From NCBI GenBank assembly GCA_038380435.1, contig JAWZYU010000736.1, forward strand, positions 1 through 64,000: a stretch of 64,000 nt of DNA, read 5' to 3'. Both the position numbers and the translations under genes were made by a program. The DNA is from Ryuthela nishihirai. Lineage: Eukaryota > Arthropoda > Arachnida > Araneae > Heptathelidae. Positions 12,129-24,939 of this stretch are shown piece by piece (position 1 is the stretch's first letter; each line of letters opens with the position of its first letter). A model generated the notes under the pieces. That model saw nothing but the letters and a program-made list of their open reading frames with translations. It had not been told where the DNA came from and did no database searches.

Positions 12129-14467
12129 CTCCACCCATAAGTCTCTTCCTGCGTTTACATTAATCTCCGCCCTACCCGCGGTCAGTAGAGGACACCGATG
12201 GTATTGGAATGACCGCCGTCCGTCGGATGTCCACCCATAAGTCTCTTCCTGCGTTTACATTAATCTCCGCCCTACCCGCGGTCAGTAGAGGACACCGATG
12301 GTATTGGAATGACCGCCGTCCGTCGGATGGGACATTAGGCCGTGGCTCCGTGTGCGGGAGGGCCATATCCTGTGCACGTTAAAGAACACGCTGGATGGCC
12401 TTGAGGGGAGTCTACCATCTTGTCCCCCACTGGGTGATCCAGTGGGTACCCCCAACCTCCTCTGAGCCTTCGTGGTCTATGGGACCTGGACCTTTAGCCC
12501 ATTGTGTGCAAAAAAAGTGCTGCTCAGAAGTAAGAAAGACCGACACGACCCAAGCGGTAGGAACAAGTGAGCAAATAAAATCCCAGGAATAATGCCAATT
12601 CCTAAGAAAAACCTAGAAAACCTTTAAAAAAAAAAAATCCAGTGAATCACTCTACACTAGGAGAAACAGCATATAACTCACGTCTGTGGAAAGCAGAGGT
12701 ATGGGCACGATCGAACCTCTAAATGGATCGCACAACCCATAGACCCTCTCCTGCAGAAGAACTAAAAGAAATAAAACGATAGTGTGACAAAAAAAAAGGG
12801 ATCGCATAACACACTTGCTCTGAAATTCTCCGTCGACAGGAAGGAAAGGGAATCGAAGTCTCCGTTTGATCAAAGGCGAGTAAAACAACCACGAATCCAT
12901 AGCATCGTTTTTCGAAGCCAACCGATAACAATTGAGGAACAACAATTGTTTTTTTCGAATTCCAATTGTTGCGCAGCGAAAATAATATACGATATGAAAG
13001 CCTTCAGAGAGTACTGTTGCGTAGGGCAGACCGTTGCTACGTCATATATAGGTTGTCCTTTGTTGTCAGATTTAGATTTTTCCGTGTTAGATTCATTTTT
13101 CAGTTTTACACTTTTATACCTCTCTAAAATCATCCGGACAATTAAGGGAAGTGTGGTGAGTAGCCGTTAGTTTCTTATGCAGTGAAAAATTATTCCGACA
13201 GAATTACCTCACACTATATATACCAATAAATCGGAAAACTTCAAAATACGATCTCCCTTATAAACTGATATACGTTTGCGAAATCATATAGAGTAATTAA
13301 AGGATATTCAGAAAGCTTTTCCCAAACAAGCATAGCAGGGCAAAACGTAAAGGTAACTTCACCCAAGCGGTTAGAAATTACTCTAGCAAATGAAAGCTTA
13401 TTTACTCTAGCAAAATAAGCTTAATATAATAGCTTATTTACTCTAGAATGGCTTATTTACTGTAGCAAATGAAAGAATTTAATAAGAAGAAAATTTTCCG
13501 TTTCATTTAGGCAAAAATAGCTGAGATATTTTATTTAAATAAACGACATTTTTTTCTCCATTATTCGTTAAGGCAAAAATATATTAATTTGGATCCTTTC
13601 TAACGTTTATGCCAGACGAAACGATTCCTACAGCAAAATCAGTCCCAATTTAGATCAAAAACAACATTTGATAAACTCTTCTAGAGTTCCATGCGTTGGT
13701 AGAATAGATAGATATGACGGAAATTTCAAGAAAAAATGTCTATTATTAACCTTTCAACGATGGTAACGAAATCGAATTGTCAACACGTGAGTAGTTTACG
13801 TGACGATCGGTAAACATCTGGTATTGAATTATTTTAGAAACATTTGGTACTGGTTGTTTATTTTATTAGGAAATTACTTTAAAATTTCCTATCATTATCT
13901 TATAAACTTTAATAAACTTTTGTATACTCTACTTGCCCCATATTCTTCTCGCATATATAGCACTGTCTCGTTTGCAGGTGACGTCACGCTGGAAAAAATG
14001 AAATAAAAAAATATATATACATATACATATGTACCACTCGGTGGAGCAAGGGAAAAAAATGGGGATAGGTGAAGAAAAATTAGTTCCCATGCTTGCACAT
14101 AGATGGCAGCGCGAAACCCGAACCTTGTACGACCGGTAGTAGGTAAACCCCTGGGTTTTCTCCCTGACGCCACGGGTTTTACTAATCCCCTGGGTTTTCC
14201 CCCTGACGCCAACGGGTTTTACAACTCGTGCCACTGAGTGCAACGCCCGTCCCTTTGCTCTGCGACCACTGACAGCTACAGACGTGCGTTTTCCAGCTCC
14301 CGACTTTACCTCATAGTAACCTTTTCGCTTACTCTTTGGTTCAGTATTCTTCAGCATAGTCTGTAGTGGTCTTTAGTCGACGCACTACTGATTTATATTA
14401 GCTCTACCAATTCTAATTATTAATTTTTTTTCTCCTTCTTTTGCAGTGACCTGAGCCGGATTCCACC
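12129..14467 (+). other. U3 upstream non-coding region with candidate promoter, 5' UTR exon and intron
   Basis: The 100-bp duplication is at 12131-12230 and 12231-12330, the TATA-like box at 13045-13050, the candidate donor at 13156 and the acceptor AG at 14445-14446. Several runs are one base short, for example AGAAAGC for AGAAAAGC near 13311 and CCACGGG for CCAACGGG near 14170. No gene is seen. Confidence 0.6.
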
Positions 14468-15857
14468 ATGTCCGTTCCAGTTGCAGCGACGAAGGGAGTA
14501 GAGGAAGAGCGTGCCAACGCCACCACAGCCACCAAGATGGTTCCACCCGATGGAGGATACGGGTGGGCCGTCGCTGGTGGCTGCTTTCTCATAACCTTTC
14601 TCCTTTCAGGATTCGTCAAGTCCTTCAGCGCTCTGAAGGTGGCGATCTTCCTGGAGTTTCCTGATACATCTCCGTCCCAGGCGGCCTGGATCCCGGGGCT
14701 GCTAGGAACCCTATCGCTGGTCTTCTCACCGGTGACAGGGATCCTCATGTCTACCTTCGGATACAGGCCGCTCGTGTGTCTGGGCGGATTGCTGTGCAGC
14801 GCTGGCCTTGCCCTCAGCTACCTGGCCACCTCCGGTTCCTTCCTCATAGGTACCATTGGAGGCCTCATGGGGTCGGTGCATCCTTTGCCATCACCACCGG
14901 CATAGTGTGCACTGGAAAGTACTTCACGACACGGAGGCCGGCAGCGATGGCCGTCGCCCTGTCGGGAGGCTGCTTCGGGGCCATGGCCCTGCCCACTGCG
15001 ATCAACGAGCTGCTGCTGGCGGTCGGCCTGCACTACACGTTCCTCGTGCTGGCCGGCTGCTTCACGCTCATCGCAGTCTGCGGCCTGCTCTTCGTTCGGC
15101 CCGAGAGCCGCTTCCGCGAGGTGCCCGCCGGCGGCAGCAACGATGCCGTCGTCGTGACCCCCGCGGAAGCTGGAGAGCTGGCACCCAGATCCTGCGCGAA
15201 GGTGGTCGCCGAGAGGCTGTCCCTCCGTTTCCTCACGGACGGCCTGTTCCTCCTCACGAGCGCTTCCATCTTCGCGATGGGTATGGGCAACCCTCACTTC
15301 CTGCACTACATTCCCCAGCACGCCAAGTCGCTGGGGATCGAGAAGAGCAGTGCCATGCTGCTTCTCGCCTACTCTGCTGCCGGCGACCTGGTCGTGCGCC
15401 TCTCGTATGGTCTTCTCGCCAGCCGCTCTCCCCTGCCGAGGACGGCCGAATACATCGCGGCCGTCTCCGTCTCGGCTGCAGCCGTCATCTCACTGCCTTT
15501 CTGCCGCGAGTACTGGCAGCTTGTTGTTGCCTCCGTCGCCGCAGGAGTGGGAACCGGAGTGTGGACCATCCTGATCCCCCTCCTGCTTAGCTCGAATCAC
15601 GGAGTCGACAACATGAACGGCACCTTCACCCTGGTGCGGCTCTTCCAGGGAGTGGCCAACCTCATCTACCCTCCCGTGGCAGGACTGCTCCGGTCCACCG
15701 GTGGCGACCGCGCAGTCCTGCTCTTCATGGATCGAAGATGTGTGTGGCCACGGCCTTCGGCGTCGCCTTGCACGTCTCTGCTGTCTTGATCCAGAGGAGG
15801 GGTCGGGCGGCAGCGTCGCTCAAGGAACGGCTCGACGTCTTCACCACCGCAGTGTGA
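14468..15857 (+). pseudogene. U3 MCT-like transporter copy with two -1 frameshifts (probable sequence error)
   Basis: The frame is normal to about residue 134, where a run of five Gs has become four (14869-14872). Translation as read ends at 14905 after 145 residues, inside the fourth helix. The rest of the protein continues in another frame until a second G loss at 15729-15730 (GGG to GG, about residue 422). The expected TGA is at 15855-15857, so the span is 1390 bp, two short of intact copies. Both losses are in G runs. Confidence 0.8.
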
Positions 15858-16337
15858 TGTCGCAGCTATCGGGAAGCGGCCTCCCCTTCCGGGACTGACT
15901 GCCATGTCCGGGAAGGGTTTGGCATCCTAAACAGGAAAAACTGAAAAAAGAATAAGTGAAAATCAAAAAACCAAAAAAAAAAATATTTAAATGTTCAAAA
16001 ATAAAAAAAAATAAAATTTAAATGTTCAAAAATAAAAAAAAAAAATATAAAAAATTTCTTAAAAGCAAAGAGAAGACACTCTCGCTGTTTCCTGTATGTT
16101 TGTATTGTTTGTATGTCACTTTTGCTGTGCATTGTATTCTTTTTCTATGTCGTTGTAAAACTCTGCACATTGTGCTATGATACCAAGTCCACCAGAGAGA
16201 CAGACAACTTTTAAACACGCCAGCGCAATGCGCTGCCAGTCCTAAGCCTGGATAAAGTGTGAAGGGAAGTTGAGAGTCACCCGACACTTCATAATAAGGT
16301 ACAAAGAAAAAGAAAATAATTCACAGGTCCTTGACAC
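15858..16337 (+). other. U3 3' flank
   Basis: The hairpin is intact. The A-rich part has several one-base losses, such as GAATAAGTG for GAATTAAGTG near 15950. Confidence 0.65.
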
Positions 16338-17283
16338 CCAACCCACATAACCCCTTCCTCTTAGAGGAGGGGGGGATACACTGAAAAATTTTCACACGAT
16401 ACCTACATCCAACCCACACAACCCCTTCCTATTGGACGGTGGGAATACACCAAAAATTTTCACACGCTACCTACAACCAACCCACATAGCCCCTTCCTCT
16501 TATGGAAGGGGGGGGGGGGGGGAGAGTACACCGAAAAAATTTCACACGATACCTACACCTAATCCACATAACCCCTTCCTTTTGGACGGTGGGAATACAC
16601 CAAAAAATTTCACACGCTACCTACAACCAACCAACATAACCCCTTCCTCTTATGGGGGGGAGAGTACACCGAAAAAATTTCACACGATACCTACACCTAA
16701 TCCACATAACCCCTTCCTTTTGGACGGTGGGAATACACCAAAAAAATTTCACACGCTACCTACAACCAACCAACATAACCCCTTCCTCTTATGGGGGGGA
16801 GAGTACACCGAAAAATTTTCACAGGATACCTACACCCAAACCAAATAACCCCTTCCTATTGGACGGTGGGATTACACCAAAAAATTTTCACAAGCTACCT
16901 ACAACCAACCGACATGAGCCCCTTCCTGTTAGGGGGGGGAGAGTTCACCGAAAAAATTTCACACGATACCTACACCCAACCAACATAACCCCTTCCTCTT
17001 AGAGGGGGGGGAATACACAAAAAAATTTTCACACGCTACCTAAAACCAAGCCATATAACCCCTCCCTGTTAGGGGGGAGAGTACACCGAAAAAATTTCAC
17101 GCGACACCTACACCCTAACCACATAACCACTTCCCCTTAGAGCGGGGGAATACACCAAACATTAAATTATTTTCACACGGCATCGAAACCCAATTCACAA
17201 AACACCTCCCTGTTATTTTGTTCGAAGGGTTGGAGGAGGAGGAGGTCAGAACACTTAAAAAGTAAATTCACACGCTGGTGACC
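16338..17283. repeat. U4 minisatellite, short form lacking one A-B dimer
   Basis: This array has the same dimer missing as U3 and a long G run of 15 bases. Two A runs near 16452 and 16602 are shorter than in clean units. This is the rightmost point of the first noisy stretch. Confidence 0.95.
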
Positions 17284-19630
17284 CTCCACCCATAAGTCTC
17301 TTCCTGCGTTTACATTAATCTCCGCCCTACCCGCGGTCAGTAGAGGACACCGATGGTATTGGAATGACCGCCGTCCGTCGGATGTCCACCCATAAGTCTC
17401 TTCCTGCGTTTACATTAATCTCCGCCCTACCCGCGGTCAGTAGAGGACACCGATGGTATTGGAATGACCGCCGTCCGTCGGATGGGACATTAGGCCGTGG
17501 CTCCGTGTGCGGGAGGGCCATATCCTGTGCACGTTAAAGAACACGCTGGATGGCCTTGAGGGGAGTCTACCATCTTGTCCCCCCACTGGGTGATCCAGTG
17601 GGTACCCCCCAACCTCCTCTGAGCCTTCGTGGTCTATGGGACCTGGACCTTTAGCCCATTGTGTGCAAAAAAAGTGCTGCTCAGAAGTAAGAAAGACCGA
17701 CACGACCCAAGCGGTAGGAACAAGTGAGCAAATAAAATCCCAGGAATAATGCCAATTCCTAAGAAAAACCTAGAAAACCTTTAAAAAAAAAAAATCCAGT
17801 GAATCACTCTACACTAGGAGAAACAGCATATAACTCACGTCTGTGGAAAGCAGAGGTATGGGCACGATCGAACCTCTAAATGGATCGCACAACCCATAGA
17901 CCCTCTCCTGCAGAAGAACTAAAAGAAATAAAACGATAGTGTGACAAAAAAAAAAGGGATCGCATAACACACTTGCTCTGAAATTCTCCGTCGACAGGAA
18001 GGAAAGGGAATCGAAGTCTCCGTTTGATCAAAGGCCGAGTAAAACAACCACGAATCCATAGCATCGTTTTTCGAAGCCAACCGATAACAATTGAGGAACA
18101 ACAATTGTTTTTTTCGAATTCCAATTGTTGCGCAGCGAAAATAATATACGATATGAAAGCCTTCAGAGAGTACTGTTGCGTAGGGCAGACCGTTGCTACG
18201 TCATATATAGGTTGTCCTTTGTTGTCAGATTTAGATTTTTCCGTGTTAGATTCATTTTTCAGTTTTACACTTTTATACCTCTCTAAAATCATCCGGACAA
18301 TTAAGGGAAGTGTGGTGAGTAGCCGTTAGTTTCTTATGCAGTGAAAAATTATTCCGACAGAATTACCTCACACTATATATACCAATAAATCGGAAAACTT
18401 CAAAATACGATCTCCCCTTATAAACTGATATACGTTTGCGAAATCATATAGAGTAATTAAAGGATATTCAGAAAAGCTTTTCCCAAACAAGCATAGCAGG
18501 GCAAAACGTAAAGGTAACTTCACCCAAGCGGTTAGAAATTACTCTAGCAAATGAAAGCTTATTTACTCTAGCAAAATAAGCTTAATATAATAGCTTATTT
18601 ACTCTAGAATGGCTTATTTACTGTAGCAAATGAAAGAATTTAATAAGAAGAAAATTTTCCGTTTCATTTAGGCAAAAATAGCTGAGATATTTTATTTAAA
18701 TAAACGACATTTTTTTCTCCATTATTCGTTAAGGCAAAAATATATTAATTTGGATCCTTTCTAACGTTTATGCCAGACGAAACGATTCCTACAGCAAAAT
18801 CAGTCCCAATTTAGATCAAAAACAACATTTGATAAACTCTTCTAGAGTTCCATGCGTTGGTAGAATAGATAGATATGACGGAAATTTCAAGAAAAAATGT
18901 CTATTATTAACCTTTCAACGATGGTAACGAAATCGAATTGTCAACACGTGAGTAGTTTACGTGACGATCGGTAAACATCTGGTATTGAATTATTTTAGAA
19001 ACATTTGGTACTGGTTGTTTATTTTATTAGGAAAATTACTTTAAAATTTCCTATCATTATCTTATAAACTTTAATAAACTTTTGTATACTCTACTTGCCC
19101 CATATTCTTCTCGCATATATAGCACTGTCTCGTTTGCAGGTGACGTCACGCTGGAAAAAATGAAATAAAAAAATATATATACATATACATATGTACCACT
19201 CGGTGGAGCAAGGGAAAAAAATGGGGATAGGTGAAGAAAAATTAGTTCCCATGCTTGCACATAGATGGCAGCGCGAAACCCGAACCTTGTACGACCGGTA
19301 GTAGGTAAACCCCTGGGTTTTCTCCCTGACGCCAACGGGTTTTACTAATCCCCTGGGTTTTCCCCCTGACGCCAACGGGTTTTACAACTCGTGCCACTGA
19401 GTGCAACGCCCGTCCCTTTGCTCTGCGACCACTGACAGCTACAGACGTGCGTTTTCCAGCTCCCGACTTTACCTCATAGTAACCTTTTCGCTTACTCTTT
19501 GGTTCAGTATTCTTCAGCATAGTCTGTAGTGGTCTTTAGTCGACGCACTACTGATTTATATTAGCTCTACCAATTCTAATTATTAATTTTTTTTCTCCTT
19601 CTTTTGCAGTGACCTGAGCCGGATTCCACC
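17284..19630 (+). other. U4 upstream non-coding region with candidate promoter, 5' UTR exon and intron
   Basis: The 100-bp duplication is at 17286-17385 and 17386-17485, the TATA-like box at 18204-18209, the candidate donor at 18315 and the acceptor AG at 19608-19609. The candidate intron is 1295 bp, the same as in the other clean units. Confidence 0.6.
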
Positions 19631-21022
19631 ATGTCCGTTCCAGTTGCAGCGACGAAGGGAGTAGAGGAAGAGCGTGCCAACGCCACCACAGCCACCAAGA
19701 TGGTTCCACCCGATGGAGGATACGGGTGGGCCGTCGCTGGTGGCTGCTTTCTCATAACCTTTCTCCTTTCAGGATTCGTCAAGTCCTTCAGCGCTCTGAA
19801 GGTGGCGATCTTCCTGGAGTTTCCTGATACATCTCCGTCCCAGGCGGCCTGGATCCCGGGGCTGCTAGGAACCCTATCGCTGGTCTTCTCACCGGTGACA
19901 GGGATCCTCATGTCTACCTTCGGATACAGGCCGCTCGTGTGTCTGGGCGGATTGCTGTGCAGCGCTGGCCTTGCCCTCAGCTACCTGGCCACCTCCGGTT
20001 CCTTCCTCATAGGTACCATTGGAGGCCTCATGGGGGTCGGTGCATCCTTTGCCATCACCACCGGCATAGTGTGCACTGGAAAGTACTTCACGACACGGAG
20101 GCCGGCAGCGATGGCCGTCGCCCTGTCGGGAGGCTGCTTCGGGGCCATGGCCCTGCCCACTGCGATCAACGAGCTGCTGCTGGCGGTCGGCCTGCACTAC
20201 ACGTTCCTCGTGCTGGCCGGCTGCTTCACGCTCATCGCAGTCTGCGGCCTGCTCTTCGTTCGGCCCGAGAGCCGCTTCCGCGAGGTGCCCGCCGGCGGCA
20301 GCAACGATGCCGTCGTCGTGACCCCCGCGGAAGCTGGAGAGCTGGCACCCAGATCCTGCGCGAAGGTGGTCGCCGAGAGGCTGTCCCTCCGTTTCCTCAC
20401 GGACGGCCTGTTCCTCCTCACGAGCGCTTCCATCTTCGCGATGGGTATGGGCAACCCTCACTTCCTGCACTACATTCCCCAGCACGCCAAGTCGCTGGGG
20501 ATCGAGAAGAGCAGTGCCATGCTGCTTCTCGCCTACTCTGCTGCCGGCGACCTGGTCGTGCGCCTCTCGTATGGTCTTCTCGCCAGCCGCTCTCCCCTGC
20601 CGAGGACGGCCGAATACATCGCGGCCGTCTCCGTCTCGGCTGCAGCCGTCATCTCACTGCCTTTCTGCCGCGAGTACTGGCAGCTTGTTGTTGCCTCCGT
20701 CGCCGCAGGAGTGGGAACCGGAGTGTGGACCATCCTGATCCCCCTCCTGCTTAGCTCGAATCACGGAGTCGACAACATGAACGGCACCTTCACCCTGGTG
20801 CGGCTCTTCCAGGGAGTGGCCAACCTCATCTACCCTCCCGTGGCAGGACTGCTCCGGTCCACCGGTGGCGACCGCGCAGTCCTGCTCTTCATGGGATCGA
20901 AGATGTGTGTGGCCACGGCCTTCGGCGTCGCCTTGCACGTCTCTGCTGTCTTGATCCAGAGGAGGGGTCGGGCGGCAGCGTCGCTCAAGGAACGGCTCGA
21001 CGTCTTCACCACCGCAGTGTGA
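19631..21022 (+). CDS. U4 MCT-like (SLC16 family) transporter, intact 463-residue copy
   Basis: This is the first intact copy in the window and encodes the same 463-residue protein as the reference copy in U8: a 12-helix proton-linked-transporter-like membrane protein with the family motifs before helix 1 and at helix 5. The start is the ATG preceded by TTCCACC, 21 bases after a strong splice acceptor. Its upstream minisatellite is the short form, so any effect of minisatellite length could be compared between this copy and U5. Confidence 0.93.
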   Translation: MSVPVAATKGVEEERANATTATKMVPPDGGYGWAVAGGCFLITFLLSGFVKSFSALKVAIFLEFPDTSPSQAAWIPGLLGTLSLVFSPVTGILMSTFGYRPLVCLGGLLCSAGLALSYLATSGSFLIGTIGGLMGVGASFAITTGIVCTGKYFTTRRPAAMAVALSGGCFGAMALPTAINELLLAVGLHYTFLVLAGCFTLIAVCGLLFVRPESRFREVPAGGSNDAVVVTPAEAGELAPRSCAKVVAERLSLRFLTDGLFLLTSASIFAMGMGNPHFLHYIPQHAKSLGIEKSSAMLLLAYSAAGDLVVRLSYGLLASRSPLPRTAEYIAAVSVSAAAVISLPFCREYWQLVVASVAAGVGTGVWTILIPLLLSSNHGVDNMNGTFTLVRLFQGVANLIYPPVAGLLRSTGGDRAVLLFMGSKMCVATAFGVALHVSAVLIQRRGRAAASLKERLDVFTTAV

Positions 21023-21506
21023 TGTCGCAGCTATCGGGAAGCGGCCTCCCCTTCCGGGACTGACTGCCATGTCCGGGAAGGGTTTGGCATCCTAAACAGG
21101 AAAAACTGAAAAAAGAATTAAGTGAAAATCAAAAAACCAAAAAAAAAAATATTTAAATGTTCAAAAATAAAAAAAAATAAAAATTTAAATGTTCAAAAAT
21201 AAAAAAAAAAAATATAAAAAATTTCTTAAAAGCAAAGAGAAGACACTCTCGCTGTTTCCTGTATGTTTGTATTGTTTGTATGTCACTTTTGCTGTGCATT
21301 GTATTCTTTTTTCTATGTCGTTGTAAAACTCTGCACATTGTGCTATGATACCAAGTCCACCAGAGAGACAGACAACTTTTAAACACGCCAGCGCAATGCG
21401 CTGCCAGTCCTAAGCCTGGATAAAGTGTGAAGGGAAGTTGAGAGTCACCCGACACTTCATAATAAGGTACAAAAGAAAAAGAAAATAATTCACAGGTCCT
21501 TGACAC
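21023..21506 (+). other. U4 3' flank
   Basis: The 484-bp stretch has the same layout and length as the reference unit, with hairpin, AATAAA hexamers and short palindrome. Confidence 0.7.
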
Positions 21507-22592
21507 CCAACCCACATAACCCCTTCCTCTTAGAGGAGGGGGGGATACACTGAAAAATTTTCACACGATACCTACATCCAACCCACACAACCCCTTCCTA
21601 TTGGACGGTGGGAATACACCAAAAAATTTTCACACGCTACCTACAACCAACCCACATAGCCCCTTCCTCTTATGGAAGGGGGGGGGGGGGAGAGTACACC
21701 GAAAAAATTTCACACGATACCTACACCTAATCCACATAACCCCTTCCTTTTGGACGGTGGGAATACACCAAAAAAATTTCACACGCTACCTACAACCAAC
21801 CAACATAACCCCTTCCTCTTATGGGGGGGGAGAGTACACCGAAAAAATTTCACACGATACCTACACCTAATCCACATAACCCCTTCCTTTTGGACGGTGG
21901 GAATACACCAAAAAAATTTCACACGCTACCTACAACCAACCAACATAACCCCTTCCTCTTATGGGGGGGAGAGTACACCGAAAAAATTTCACACGATACC
22001 TACACCTAATCCACATAACCCCTTCCTTTTGGACGGTGGGAATACACCAAAAAAATTTCACACGCTACCTACAACCAACCAACATAACCCCTTCCTCTTA
22101 TGGGGGGGAGAGTACACCGAAAAATTTTCACAGGATACCTACACCCAAACCAAATAACCCCTTCCTATTGGACGGTGGGATTACACCAAAAAATTTTCAC
22201 AAGCTACCTACAACCAACCGACATGAGCCCCTTCCTGTTAGGGGGGGGAGAGTTCACCGAAAAAATTTCACACGATACCTACACCCAACCAACATAACCC
22301 CTTCCTCTTAGAGGGGGGGGAATACACAAAAAAATTTTCACACGCTACCTAAAACCAAGCCATATAACCCCTCCCTGTTAGGGGGGAGAGTACACCGAAA
22401 AAATTTCACGCGACACCTACACCCTAACCACATAACCACTTCCCCTTAGAGCGGGGGAATACACCAAACATTAAATTATTTTCACACGGCATCGAAACCC
22501 AATTCACAAAACACCTCCCTGTTATTTTGTTCGAAGGGTTGGAGGAGGAGGAGGTCAGAACACTTAAAAAGTAAATTCACACGCTGGTGACC
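21507..22592. repeat. U5 minisatellite, alternating A/B ~70-bp monomers
   Basis: The full form is present, with three central A-B dimers and a long G run of 13 bases. Confidence 0.95.
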
Positions 22593-24939
22593 CTCCACCC
22601 ATAAGTCTCTTCCTGCGTTTACATTAATCTCCGCCCTACCCGCGGTCAGTAGAGGACACCGATGGTATTGGAATGACCGCCGTCCGTCGGATGTCCACCC
22701 ATAAGTCTCTTCCTGCGTTTACATTAATCTCCGCCCTACCCGCGGTCAGTAGAGGACACCGATGGTATTGGAATGACCGCCGTCCGTCGGATGGGACATT
22801 AGGCCGTGGCTCCGTGTGCGGGAGGGCCATATCCTGTGCACGTTAAAGAACACGCTGGATGGCCTTGAGGGGAGTCTACCATCTTGTCCCCCCACTGGGT
22901 GATCCAGTGGGTACCCCCCAACCTCCTCTGAGCCTTCGTGGTCTATGGGACCTGGACCTTTAGCCCATTGTGTGCAAAAAAAGTGCTGCTCAGAAGTAAG
23001 AAAGACCGACACGACCCAAGCGGTAGGAACAAGTGAGCAAATAAAATCCCAGGAATAATGCCAATTCCTAAGAAAAACCTAGAAAACCTTTAAAAAAAAA
23101 AAATCCAGTGAATCACTCTACACTAGGAGAAACAGCATATAACTCACGTCTGTGGAAAGCAGAGGTATGGGCACGATCGAACCTCTAAATGGATCGCACA
23201 ACCCATAGACCCTCTCCTGCAGAAGAACTAAAAGAAATAAAACGATAGTGTGACAAAAAAAAAAGGGATCGCATAACACACTTGCTCTGAAATTCTCCGT
23301 CGACAGGAAGGAAAGGGAATCGAAGTCTCCGTTTGATCAAAGGCCGAGTAAAACAACCACGAATCCATAGCATCGTTTTTCGAAGCCAACCGATAACAAT
23401 TGAGGAACAACAATTGTTTTTTTCGAATTCCAATTGTTGCGCAGCGAAAATAATATACGATATGAAAGCCTTCAGAGAGTACTGTTGCGTAGGGCAGACC
23501 GTTGCTACGTCATATATAGGTTGTCCTTTGTTGTCAGATTTAGATTTTTCCGTGTTAGATTCATTTTTCAGTTTTACACTTTTATACCTCTCTAAAATCA
23601 TCCGGACAATTAAGGGAAGTGTGGTGAGTAGCCGTTAGTTTCTTATGCAGTGAAAAATTATTCCGACAGAATTACCTCACACTATATATACCAATAAATC
23701 GGAAAACTTCAAAATACGATCTCCCCTTATAAACTGATATACGTTTGCGAAATCATATAGAGTAATTAAAGGATATTCAGAAAAGCTTTTCCCAAACAAG
23801 CATAGCAGGGCAAAACGTAAAGGTAACTTCACCCAAGCGGTTAGAAATTACTCTAGCAAATGAAAGCTTATTTACTCTAGCAAAATAAGCTTAATATAAT
23901 AGCTTATTTACTCTAGAATGGCTTATTTACTGTAGCAAATGAAAGAATTTAATAAGAAGAAAATTTTCCGTTTCATTTAGGCAAAAATAGCTGAGATATT
24001 TTATTTAAATAAACGACATTTTTTTCTCCATTATTCGTTAAGGCAAAAATATATTAATTTGGATCCTTTCTAACGTTTATGCCAGACGAAACGATTCCTA
24101 CAGCAAAATCAGTCCCAATTTAGATCAAAAACAACATTTGATAAACTCTTCTAGAGTTCCATGCGTTGGTAGAATAGATAGATATGACGGAAATTTCAAG
24201 AAAAAATGTCTATTATTAACCTTTCAACGATGGTAACGAAATCGAATTGTCAACACGTGAGTAGTTTACGTGACGATCGGTAAACATCTGGTATTGAATT
24301 ATTTTAGAAACATTTGGTACTGGTTGTTTATTTTATTAGGAAAATTACTTTAAAATTTCCTATCATTATCTTATAAACTTTAATAAACTTTTGTATACTC
24401 TACTTGCCCCATATTCTTCTCGCATATATAGCACTGTCTCGTTTGCAGGTGACGTCACGCTGGAAAAAATGAAATAAAAAAATATATATACATATACATA
24501 TGTACCACTCGGTGGAGCAAGGGAAAAAAATGGGGATAGGTGAAGAAAAATTAGTTCCCATGCTTGCACATAGATGGCAGCGCGAAACCCGAACCTTGTA
24601 CGACCGGTAGTAGGTAAACCCCTGGGTTTTCTCCCTGACGCCAACGGGTTTTACTAATCCCCTGGGTTTTCCCCCTGACGCCAACGGGTTTTACAACTCG
24701 TGCCACTGAGTGCAACGCCCGTCCCTTTGCTCTGCGACCACTGACAGCTACAGACGTGCGTTTTCCAGCTCCCGACTTTACCTCATAGTAACCTTTTCGC
24801 TTACTCTTTGGTTCAGTATTCTTCAGCATAGTCTGTAGTGGTCTTTAGTCGACGCACTACTGATTTATATTAGCTCTACCAATTCTAATTATTAATTTTT
24901 TTTCTCCTTCTTTTGCAGTGACCTGAGCCGGATTCCACC
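22593..24939 (+). other. U5 upstream non-coding region with candidate promoter, 5' UTR exon and intron
   Basis: The 100-bp duplication is at 22595-22694 and 22695-22794, the TATA-like box at 23513-23518, the candidate donor at 23624 and the acceptor AG at 24917-24918. Confidence 0.6.
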
